Positions 18,817 through 25,615 of a DNA stretch of 34,181 nucleotides are shown here, piece after piece; within the stretch, counting starts at the first letter, position 1; the number at the start of each line of letters is the position of its first letter. Position numbers and translations under genes: made by a program. Where the stretch lies: assembly GCA_025362955.1 (NCBI GenBank), contig JANYFB010000280.1, positions 1 to 34,181 on the forward strand, given 5' to 3'. Under the pieces are notes generated by a model. It was not told the DNA's origin. It worked only from the letters and a program-made list of their open reading frames with translations, and ran no database searches. This DNA is from Akkermansiaceae bacterium (GTDB taxonomy: Bacteria > Verrucomicrobiota > Verrucomicrobiia > Verrucomicrobiales > Akkermansiaceae).

Positions 18817-19209
18817 TCACTTTTTTACGGAATTCAAAAGTTCGCGTAGAATCGGTATATCCGCTGGTGCCCACGAAAGTTCGCTTAAACATTCCCGTGC
18901 ACACCACAGGAGCTTTTCATGTTCCAGAGCTTGCAAGTCACCACCAATAATTAGGCAGTGGAAGGGCAGCAAGCGAATCTCTGTTCCCTCGTAGCTCCAA
19001 ATGACCGGACACAACGGTGAGCCGACTTTAACCTCCACGGCGAGTTCTTCGCGCAACTCGCGGGTAAGCGCGGATTCGGGAGATTCGCCGGGATCGACCT
19101 TGCCGCCGGGCCATTCCCAAAGGCCACCGAGATGCTTGTGTGCCGGACGCAGGCAGGCGAGGAAATGTCCTTGGGAATTTGTTATTACGCCGCAGACGAC
19201 ATCCATCAT
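18817..19209 (-). CDS. mutT: MutT-type Nudix hydrolase
   Basis: The product is 130 residues from the ATG at 19209 (MMDVVCGVITNSQGHFLACL). The track extends the frame another 96 residues upstream, but that part runs out of frame through the repeat gene and its terminator and is a shadow. The Nudix box is complete: GGKVDPGESPESALTRELREEL, within the 23-residue pattern G-x5-E-x7-REUxEE. The preceding LWEWPGGK is typical of the 8-oxo-dGTP/CTP pyrophosphohydrolase group, which cleans oxidised nucleotides from the pool. Length is normal for MutT. The exact substrate is not certain. It ends 49 bp before the DUF1549 gene on the same strand. Confidence 0.85.
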   Translation of the reverse strand: MMDVVCGVITNSQGHFLACLRPAHKHLGGLWEWPGGKVDPGESPESALTRELREELAVEVKVGSPLCPVIWSYEGTEIRLLPFHCLIIGGDLQALEHEKLLWCARECLSELSWAPADIPILRELLNSVKK

Positions 19210-19267
19210 GGTTCGCCAAGCTGCCTGAACGACTCGGCTGCCGTCAACCGAGTCTTGATCGGCGCAC

Positions 19268-19301
19268 AAAAAAACCGCCAGAGAATATCCGGCGGTTTTT
19301 T
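19268..19301 (-). terminator. Intrinsic terminator behind the CxxC repeat peptide
   Basis: On the minus strand the sequence reads AAAAAA CCGCC, a 12-nt loop, GGCGG and a run of seven T. The stem extends through the A/T tracts, so it could stop transcription from both directions. It starts 23 bp after the stop codon of the 19325-19561 gene and lies before the Nudix gene, so it separates the two. It is the only clear intrinsic terminator I found in the window. Confidence 0.85.
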
Positions 19302-19324
19302 GAAATTGATGTTCTGCTAGGAAA

Positions 19325-19561
19325 TTAGGCGAGAGTGCCTTCTTCTTTCTTTTCCTCACCTTCGCCCTTTTTGCATTTGTCGCAAACAGCAAGGGTTCCT
19401 TCTTCTTTCTTTTCTTCGCCTTCGCCCTTTTTGCATTTATCGCAAACAGCGAGAGTGCCTTCTCCCTTTTTTTCTTCGCCTTTTTTGCACTTTTCACAAT
19501 CGCTTGCGAATGCAGGGAGAACCATGAACGAGGCGCAAAGCGCTGTGAGGAGTAGTTTCAT
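19325..19561 (-). CDS. Small secreted CxxC repeat peptide
   Basis: The product is 78 residues. A signal peptide (MKLLLTALCASFMVLPAFA) is followed by three units, each containing a CDKCKKGE or CEKCKKGE segment and a Lys/Glu-rich stretch ending in GTLAV or GTLA. The mature peptide thus has three CxxC pairs set in highly charged sequence, a pattern compatible with metal binding or disulfide exchange. No family is recognised. The gene has its own terminator, and an inverted repeat lies 43-103 bp upstream, so it looks like a stand-alone expressed unit. The other frames through this stretch are also open, which is a by-product of the repeat, but only this frame has a signal peptide and regular cysteines. 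Confidence 0.75.
   Translation of the reverse strand: MKLLLTALCASFMVLPAFASDCEKCKKGEEKKGEGTLAVCDKCKKGEGEEKKEEGTLAVCDKCKKGEGEEKKEEGTLA
19329..19508 (-). repeat. Three 60-bp coding tandem repeats
   Basis: Unit starts at 19329, 19389 and 19449 are exactly 60 bp apart (gcgagagtgccttctt, gcaagggttccttctt, gcgagagtgccttctc). Each unit encodes 20 residues. The two downstream units are nearly identical; the unit nearest the signal peptide has lost two codons. Copy number may vary between strains. Confidence 0.9.
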
Positions 19562-19603
19562 ATCAGTTGGTGTTTTGGTTTAAACGTTGTTGTAAAGTAT
19601 CCA

Positions 19604-19663
19604 ACCGTAAGAACCGCACCAGTGGAAATTATTCCAAAAAAATCACGATGCGGTTAAAACGGT
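19604..19663. promoter_or_regulatory. Nested symmetrical inverted repeat upstream of the CxxC peptide
   Basis: The outer arms are ACCGT-AAG-AACCGCA and TGCGGTT-AAA-ACGGT. The 12 paired bases are perfect, with a 3-nt internal loop in the same place on each side. Between them, 30 nt away from closure, lies a second dyad, TGGAA-ATTA-TTCCA. It sits between the peptide gene (minus strand) and tgt (plus strand). It could be a double operator or a structured leader of either transcript. Confidence 0.5.
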
Positions 19664-19792
19664 CAGGATCACATCATTAACTCCGCCGGAAGGGGAATGT
19701 TTCTGAAAAATTCAGTTTCCCTCCACTGCCGCGGGATTGGGTAATTGAGCTTGGCCCACGGGGCGTTACAGCCTATTCCCCGCCGCTCTTCC

Positions 19793-20926
19793 GTGTCCTT
19801 TACTGTTCTTTCCACCGATTCATCGACTTCCGCCCGGCGCGGGCGCTTGGTTTTGCCGCATGGCGTGGTTGAAACTCCGATTTTCATGCCTGTCGGCACC
19901 CAAGGTACGGTGAAAACCCTGCATCCCGCCGAATTAGAACTCCTCGGTGCCCAGATCATCTTGGGAAATACCTATCACCTCTGGCTGCGGCCGGGTCATG
20001 AACTGATCCGCAATCTAGGCGGCCTCCACGGTTTCAGCACATGGCAAAGGCCCATGCTCACGGATTCCGGAGGTTTTCAGGTGTGGTCCTTGGCAAAATT
20101 GCGCAAAATCACCGAAGAAGGAGTGCGTTTCCAAAACCACCTGGACGGCTCGAAAATGCTACTTACTCCCGAACGGAGTATGGAAATCCAAGGCGCGCTC
20201 GGCTCGGACATCGCGATGCTCTTCGACGAATGCCCGCCCTTTCCTTGCGACGAGGCTTACGCCGCAAAATCTCTCGCCCTCACCAGCCGCTGGGCCATGC
20301 GTTGCAAGGATTGGGTTGTGAAAAACGAGCCGCAGTCCGGTGCGGGACGACAGCAACATTTCGGCATTGTCCAAGGCTCCATTTTCGCCGATCTACGGGA
20401 ACAATCAGCTCGCGAGTTGGTTGAACTGGACTTCGACGGCTATGCAATTGGGGGCGTGTCCGTAGGCGAACCGGAGCATGAAATGTTTCGCGCCATCGAC
20501 AATGCGGTGCCCTTCCTCCCGCAAGACAAACCTCGATACGCCATGGGCCTGGGCACTCCGCCTCAGATCTTGGAAATGATTGCCCGTGGCGTGGACATGT
20601 TCGACTGTGTCATGCCCACGCGGATTGCCCGTCACGGGATGGCCATGACACTCGACGGGCCGATCAACATCAAGAATCTGATCCACGCAAAAGATCCGCG
20701 GCCGATTTGCGAGAGCGCCCATCCGCACGTCGCCGGATTTTCGAGGGCTTATTTGCGCCACCTTTTCCGGGCGGGCGAAATCCTCGGTTTGCGGTTGCTT
20801 TCCTTCCACAATCTGCATTTCTACCTCTCCCTCGTCGCCGGGGCAAGAGATGCCATCGCTGCGGGGAACTTCCCCACCTATCAAGATTCCTTCGTCCGAC
20901 GCTACACTCGATTAGATTCCTTATGA
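19793..20926 (+). CDS. tgt: Queuine tRNA-ribosyltransferase (tRNA-guanine transglycosylase)
   Basis: The product is 377 residues from a GTG at 19793 (V-S-F-T-V-L-S-T-D), which matches the usual start of the family; the track start is a TTG 16 codons earlier. The enzyme swaps guanine 34 of GUN-anticodon tRNAs for a queuosine precursor. Present are VVETPIFMPVGTQGTVK, the active-site DSGGFQVWSL (Asp about 91), DECPP, and the nucleophile Asp in DMFDCVMPTR (about 271). The zinc site is unusual. The standard CxCxxC before YSRAYLHHL is missing, and the sequence is CESAHPHVAGFSRAYLRHL, while the distal His (FHNLHFY) is kept. The gene leads the conserved tgt-yajC-secDF order and overlaps yajC by ATGA. 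Confidence 0.95.
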   Translation: MSFTVLSTDSSTSARRGRLVLPHGVVETPIFMPVGTQGTVKTLHPAELELLGAQIILGNTYHLWLRPGHELIRNLGGLHGFSTWQRPMLTDSGGFQVWSLAKLRKITEEGVRFQNHLDGSKMLLTPERSMEIQGALGSDIAMLFDECPPFPCDEAYAAKSLALTSRWAMRCKDWVVKNEPQSGAGRQQHFGIVQGSIFADLREQSARELVELDFDGYAIGGVSVGEPEHEMFRAIDNAVPFLPQDKPRYAMGLGTPPQILEMIARGVDMFDCVMPTRIARHGMAMTLDGPINIKNLIHAKDPRPICESAHPHVAGFSRAYLRHLFRAGEILGLRLLSFHNLHFYLSLVAGARDAIAAGNFPTYQDSFVRRYTRLDSL

Positions 20927-21270
20927 CACCGATCCACGTTCTTACCCATTTCATCATTGCGGAAACCCCAGCTGCACCCGGCGGACTTCAAGGCATTCTT
21001 GGCAACAGCGGACTTGTTTTCCCTTTGGTGATGGTGGTGATGTTCTATCTGTTTCTCATCCGTCCACAACAACTCCAGCGCAAGGAAATGGCAGCTCGCA
21101 TCGCCGCCCTTCAGACCAGCGACAAGGTGGTGACCACTTCGGGCATCCATGGCATTGTCCATAATGTGAAGGAGCATACCGTGATGATTAAAGTCGCGGA
21201 GGGCACCATGCTTGAGTTTGACAAGGCTGCTGTGGCAAGCGTCCAGAAAAAGGACGCCGCCGCTAAATAA
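20923..21270 (+). CDS. yajC: Preprotein translocase subunit YajC
   Basis: The product is 115 residues from the ATG at 20923, which shares the four bases ATGA with the tgt stop and implies translational coupling. The track start at 20707 lies inside tgt. One membrane helix (LVFPLVMVVMFYLFLI) is followed by the YajC signature RPQQLQRKEMAARIAALQTSDKVVTTSGIHG. A beta-barrel-like cytosolic end then follows (HTVMIKVAEGTMLEFDKAAVASV). YajC binds SecDF at the SecYEG translocon. A longer than usual N-terminal stretch precedes the helix. Confidence 0.95.
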   Translation: MTPIHVLTHFIIAETPAAPGGLQGILGNSGLVFPLVMVVMFYLFLIRPQQLQRKEMAARIAALQTSDKVVTTSGIHGIVHNVKEHTVMIKVAEGTMLEFDKAAVASVQKKDAAAK

Positions 21271-21284
21271 TCCATTTTTCCCAC

Positions 21285-23768
21285 ATGATTCCCGCCCTTT
21301 TCGGAGCCCAACCCGACTTCCACGCCATGCTTGCCGCCACCGCATTTTACGATGATCCCTTGACTCTTTTCATCACCGGGATGGTCCTGATGATTTTATT
21401 CATCTGGTACTTCGCGACCGAAATCGAACGGCGGAAACGCAATGTTGGAACCTTCCTAACGATAGGTATTTGCGCGCTTTGTATTGCTGCGGCAGTGCCA
21501 TTCAAAGATCGTCTCAAAGGCGGCATCGACATTCTCGGCGGCTCATCGTTCTCGCTGCACATCCAGCCGAAGACGGGTTCTGACGGCGAACAAATGCCGA
21601 TCACCCCCTCCCAAGTGGACAAAGCGATCGAGGTCATTGAGAAGCGCCTGAATGGCATGGGCACCGCCGAGCCGATCATCGCTCGCCAAGGGAACAATGG
21701 AATCCTGCTGCAAATGCCCGGCGTCGAGCCTGCGGAATCAGACCGGATCCGCGCTACCCTGCAAAAAGTGGCCAAACTCGAACTCCGCGAAGTGAGCCCA
21801 CGCAACGAGGAAGTCGGAGCGGATCGCAAGAATCTAGCAACCCGGGTCATGGAGCACACCGAGATCGTTCCCGGCTATCAAGCCTTCATTCACAAGAGAA
21901 AAGATGAGGACGGCAAAGAAATGAAAAGCCCGATCCTGCTCAATCGCCGTGCCGCCCTAGGTGGCTCGGACATCGCCCTTGCCACCCCTTCCCCGCAGCA
22001 AGCGGATGCCGTGGCCATTACGCTCAATGGCCCGGGCACGGATAAAATGATCGCCCTTACCCAGAACATGCGCAGCGGTGTGGACCGCATCGCCATCGTG
22101 CTCGACGGCGAGGTCATCAGCGCCCCCGTGGTCAACCAAGTGCCGCTGGGCAAACAATTCATTGTGGAAGGTCTCCACGAACCGGGCGAAGTGCAAAACC
22201 TTGCCAACTCGCTGATGAACCCGCTGGAAAATGCGTTAGTCGTCGATGAAATGAACAAGGTGTCCCCTACCCTCGGGGCGGCGGTCGTTAAACAAGGACT
22301 CATCGCGGGAGGCCTCGCGCTCTCCATGACTTTCCTTTTCGTGCTGCTTTACTATCACATTTCCGGCATTATCGCCATCGTCGGCCTCATTGTAAACACG
22401 GTCATGCTGTTTGGAATCATGGCTATGTTCGGCTTCACCTTCACCTTACCCGGCATCGCGGGGATGGTGCTTACCGTCGGTATGGCAGTGGATGCGAACG
22501 TGCTCATTTACGAACGTTTGCGTGAGGAAATCCGTGGCGGGAAATCCCTTAAAAACGCGATTGAAGCTTCCTACGACAAGGCATTCACCGCCATTTTCGA
22601 CTCTCACATCACTTCGCTCATCACCGCATGCATTCTCTTCTGGTTCGGCGGCAGCGCGATCAAGGGATTCGCAGTCACGCTCATTATCGGCGTCACCGCT
22701 TCCTTATTTTCCGCGATCCTCGTCACCCGCGTCATCTTCCGTTGGGGCATCGACTTCGGCCTTTTCAAGAAACTCACTTTCCTCGATCTCATCAAGTCCG
22801 CCCACTATGACTTTATGGGCAAACGCCGGCTTTGCATTGGGCTGGCAGTCGCTACGATTATCATTTCCATTGGTGCCTTCGCCGTCCGTGGCGAGCGCTC
22901 ACTGGGGATCGACTTTACTGGCGGAACTCTCATTAAGTTCCAACTCGGTAAGGACATCAAAGTCCCAATCGAAGATGTTAAAAAAGTCGTCACCGACATG
23001 AAAACCGCCGGGAAGCTTTCCAAAGAAGCTTACCCGCAACAAGAGAGCAATCTGGCGACCGGCACGATGCTCACCGTCCGTTGCGCCACTAAGGATTCGC
23101 AAGTCGTCACCGACACGCTGCGGGCTGAACTTCCCGCGCTGGGCCAGAAGAAAGCCAATTCCGGAGATTTCTTGATCGATGCCAGCCAAGATGAAGTCTC
23201 GTCGCTCATTGGCGGATCCTCTCGCACCCAGTCGCTAGTCGCCATTGGCCTTGGGCTGCTCGGCATTGTGATTTACATGACCTTCCGCTTCGAGTTTTCG
23301 TTCGCTCTGGGTGGCTTTGTCGCCATTTTCCACGATATCATTATCTGCCTCGGAGTGGTGGTTCTGATGGGCGGTGAGCTCTCGCTCATCCACGTTGGAG
23401 CCGTGCTCACCATCGCCGGATATTCCATCAGTGACACGATTATCGTCTTTGACCGCGTTCGGGAAATGCTTCTCTATCGAACCGATTCGGTCGAAAAAAT
23501 TATGAATGAAGCGGTCAATGCCACGCTCTCCCGGACTTTGCTGACCTCCGGCGCCACCCTCATCAGCGTGGCCATCCTTGCCTTCATGGGCGGCTCCGCG
23601 CTGCGCGACTTCGGGGTCATCATCTTTATCGGCATCATCGTCGGCACTTTCTCCTCGATCTTCATCGCCTCCCCGGTGGTGCTCTGGTGGAGTAACCGTA
23701 AAGGTGGCATCCGCGAAGCCGTCCTCGCAAGCGCCGCTAGGGCAGAGCACATGTCCGCTGCCCCTTGA
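21285..23768 (+). CDS. secDF: Fused SecD-SecF protein export membrane protein
   Basis: The product is 827 residues, with SecD and SecF in one chain. It uses the proton gradient to pull exported proteins across the membrane after SecA. The SecD part has the GIDILGGSSFSL motif at about residue 80 (counterpart of GLDLxGG), the periplasmic P1 region to about 320, then five helices with GMAVDANVLIYERLREE. The SecF part has LGIDFTGGTLIKF (about 545) and GYSISDTIIVFDRVRE. Before the usual first helix (residues 54-72) is an additional hydrophobic helix (about 27-44, LTLFITGMVLMILFIWYFA), so 13 rather than 12 membrane spans are predicted. It follows yajC by 14 bp. There is no terminator I can see behind it. 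Confidence 0.96.
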   Translation: MIPALFGAQPDFHAMLAATAFYDDPLTLFITGMVLMILFIWYFATEIERRKRNVGTFLTIGICALCIAAAVPFKDRLKGGIDILGGSSFSLHIQPKTGSDGEQMPITPSQVDKAIEVIEKRLNGMGTAEPIIARQGNNGILLQMPGVEPAESDRIRATLQKVAKLELREVSPRNEEVGADRKNLATRVMEHTEIVPGYQAFIHKRKDEDGKEMKSPILLNRRAALGGSDIALATPSPQQADAVAITLNGPGTDKMIALTQNMRSGVDRIAIVLDGEVISAPVVNQVPLGKQFIVEGLHEPGEVQNLANSLMNPLENALVVDEMNKVSPTLGAAVVKQGLIAGGLALSMTFLFVLLYYHISGIIAIVGLIVNTVMLFGIMAMFGFTFTLPGIAGMVLTVGMAVDANVLIYERLREEIRGGKSLKNAIEASYDKAFTAIFDSHITSLITACILFWFGGSAIKGFAVTLIIGVTASLFSAILVTRVIFRWGIDFGLFKKLTFLDLIKSAHYDFMGKRRLCIGLAVATIIISIGAFAVRGERSLGIDFTGGTLIKFQLGKDIKVPIEDVKKVVTDMKTAGKLSKEAYPQQESNLATGTMLTVRCATKDSQVVTDTLRAELPALGQKKANSGDFLIDASQDEVSSLIGGSSRTQSLVAIGLGLLGIVIYMTFRFEFSFALGGFVAIFHDIIICLGVVVLMGGELSLIHVGAVLTIAGYSISDTIIVFDRVREMLLYRTDSVEKIMNEAVNATLSRTLLTSGATLISVAILAFMGGSALRDFGVIIFIGIIVGTFSSIFIASPVVLWWSNRKGGIREAVLASAARAEHMSAAP

Positions 23769-23819
23769 GATCGCGAGCTTTCCGTAAAGGCCTAGGGGGC
23801 AGGAGTAGGTCTATGTGTC

Positions 23820-24596
23820 TTACTCGGCAGGTTTCGGTGGCGGTGGGAAATCCTCTGCGGAAATCTTGAGGTCGCCATTCCGGTCGAGCAGTTGGAAACG
23901 ATTTTCCTGCTCGTCTTCCGTTAGGTTTTTCACTGCTGGTCCTGCGCGGAATTCTTCGAAGGACAAGGCTCCGTCACCATTCGAATCGAGTTTATGGTTG
24001 ATGTGACCGGGCTCGTCTGGCTCCGCTTCTTTTTCAGGATGCTTGCCTTCAGGCCCGTCGTGGTGCGGCATTCCGTCAGGGCGTTTGAACGGGGGTTGCG
24101 GGTGGTCCTTGGGGGTGATCACCCCATCTCCATCAGAATCTAACCGATGAAACACCTCTTCCTGCCGCTCGGGGGGAAGTTTCATGAACAGCTGGCCTGC
24201 TTTGAATTCTTCAAAACTGACGCCACCGCTTTTGTCGGTATCCAGTTCCCACAAGCGCTGCATTTGCGGCCCCGGCCCGTCGTGCGGTTTCACAAAGTGA
24301 CCCAGTTCCTCGCGGCTCAGTTTACCATCGCCATCCTTGTCGAGGCGTTTGAAAAGATTCGCCCGCTTTTCCTCGGGCAGATTGCGAGGGCGAGGCATGG
24401 CATCGAATTCTGCTTGGGAAATGAATCCATCGTGATCCGAGTCCGTGAGTTTCCATGTTTCGAGGAACGGCGGCGGACCTCTGCGATCGCCTTTCTCATC
24501 CCCTGCCGGCGCCATTGGAGGCGCGGGTGGCTGGGCTAGGCAGACCGTGGGCAGCATCATTCCCGCAACAAGAAGGGAAACAGGGATTGTTTTCAT
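23820..24596 (-). CDS. Secreted six-EF-hand calcium-binding protein
   Basis: The product is 258 residues from the ATG at 24596; the track start is a TTG two codons upstream. A signal peptide (MKTIPVSLLVAGMMLPTVCLAQ) is followed by six EF-hand loops starting near residues 52, 86, 119, 153, 204 and 238. Examples are DSDHDGFISQAE, DKDGDGKLSREE, DSDGDGVITPKD and DSNGDGALSFEE. Loop 3 (DTDKSGGVSFEE) and loop 6 (DRNGDLKISAED) deviate slightly from the canonical pattern. A His/Pro/Asp/Glu-rich linker (GMPHHDGPEGKHPEKEAEPDEPGH) separates loops 4 and 5. Such exported EF-hand proteins are common in Planctomycetes and Verrucomicrobia; the partner is unknown. Confidence 0.88.
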   Translation of the reverse strand: MKTIPVSLLVAGMMLPTVCLAQPPAPPMAPAGDEKGDRRGPPPFLETWKLTDSDHDGFISQAEFDAMPRPRNLPEEKRANLFKRLDKDGDGKLSREELGHFVKPHDGPGPQMQRLWELDTDKSGGVSFEEFKAGQLFMKLPPERQEEVFHRLDSDGDGVITPKDHPQPPFKRPDGMPHHDGPEGKHPEKEAEPDEPGHINHKLDSNGDGALSFEEFRAGPAVKNLTEDEQENRFQLLDRNGDLKISAEDFPPPPKPAE

Positions 24597-24703
24597 AGGC
24601 AATTAACGCTTTTTTAGCCGCGTTCCGCAACGCTAACTCCCGAAGAAACTCCAAACCCTCGGAAAAGTTTCGCTTCACGCTGGTCTTCCCTTCACCCATT
24701 TTC

Positions 24704-25615
24704 ATGCACATCCGAGATATTTTAAACGATTCGAGCCCCTCGCTTTCCTTCGAATTTTTCCCGCCACGCAGCGCGGCGGCGTGGGAAGATCTATATCAGG
24801 CGATCCGTGAGTTGGAACCGCTCCAACCGACATTCGTTTCCGTGACCTATGGCGCAGGCGGAGGCACTCGCGAATTGACGCATGATCTGGTGGTCCGCAT
24901 CAAACAGACTACCTCCATCCCGCCGGTCCCGCATCTAACCTGCGTGGGACATTCCGAGCAAGAGGTGATGGGCATTCTTGAACGCTACGCGGCTGCCGGT
25001 GTCAGCAACATCCTCGCCCTGCGTGGCGATCCGCCGAAAGATCAGCCGGACTATGATTGGACGGAAAGCGGATTCCGGCATGCCGCTGACCTTGTGCGTT
25101 TCATCCGCAAATTTAACGAATCCGGTGCCCATCCCGATTCGCGTGGCTTCGGCATTGGCGTGGCTGGATTTCCAGAAGGCCATCCCGGCACGCCTAACCG
25201 AGTGGATGAACTCGATTTCCTCAAAGCCAAAGTGGACGCAGGCGCAGACTACATTTGCACCCAGCTTTTTTTCGATAACCACGATTTCCTGGATTTCCGG
25301 GATCGTTGTGATTTGGCGGGAATCCAGGTTCCGATCATCGCCGGTGTGATGCCGGTGACTTCTCTATCAGGAATGAAGCGCATGGCGGAGCTTGCCGCCG
25401 GAGCCCGATACCCGGCCAAACTACTGCGTGCGCTGGAGCGGGCGAAATCCAGCGCGGAAGGCGTTGAGCGCGTAGGCATCCATTACGCCGCAGAACAATG
25501 TGCCGGCCTTCTCAACGAGGGTGTGGACGGCATCCATTTCTACACGCTCAACAAAAGCCGGGCAACCCGTGAAATCTATCACAGCCTGGGCCTCTCGCCT
25601 GCCCGCGATCACTGA
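24704..25615 (+). CDS. metF: Methylenetetrahydrofolate reductase
   Basis: The product is 303 residues. It is an FAD-dependent enzyme reducing 5,10-methylene-THF to 5-methyl-THF for methionine synthesis. Visible signatures are SFEFFPPRSAAAWEDL with the catalytic Glu, VSVTYGAGGGTRELTHDL, HLTCVGHSEQEV, NILALRGDPP, GADYICTQLFFDNHDFLDF and PIIAGVMPVTSLSGMKRM. Length is normal for bacterial MetF, without a regulatory C-terminal domain. The ATG at 24704 is the only sensible start; pyrimidine-rich sequence, not a Shine-Dalgarno site, precedes it. The end overlaps the opposite-strand gene tail by 7 bp. I checked the 107 bp upstream and see no SAM or SAH riboswitch. Confidence 0.96.
   Translation: MHIRDILNDSSPSLSFEFFPPRSAAAWEDLYQAIRELEPLQPTFVSVTYGAGGGTRELTHDLVVRIKQTTSIPPVPHLTCVGHSEQEVMGILERYAAAGVSNILALRGDPPKDQPDYDWTESGFRHAADLVRFIRKFNESGAHPDSRGFGIGVAGFPEGHPGTPNRVDELDFLKAKVDAGADYICTQLFFDNHDFLDFRDRCDLAGIQVPIIAGVMPVTSLSGMKRMAELAAGARYPAKLLRALERAKSSAEGVERVGIHYAAEQCAGLLNEGVDGIHFYTLNKSRATREIYHSLGLSPARDH

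Noticed and set aside
19210-19497. 96-residue Lys/Arg-rich N-terminal extension of the Nudix protein
   Set aside because: It reads the CxxC repeat gene in another frame and crosses a terminator; MutT proteins start where the ATG at 19209 lies.
19335-19583. Plus-strand ORF of Phe/Ser/Pro repeats over the CxxC peptide
   Set aside because: Repeats of 60 bp keep every frame open; only the minus-strand frame has a signal peptide, regular cysteines and a terminator.
24597-24703. Possible SAM or SAH riboswitch before metF
   Set aside because: Only a small bulged hairpin (TTA-GCC-GCGTT/AACGC-TAA) is present; none of the conserved riboswitch cores is seen and the gap is too short.
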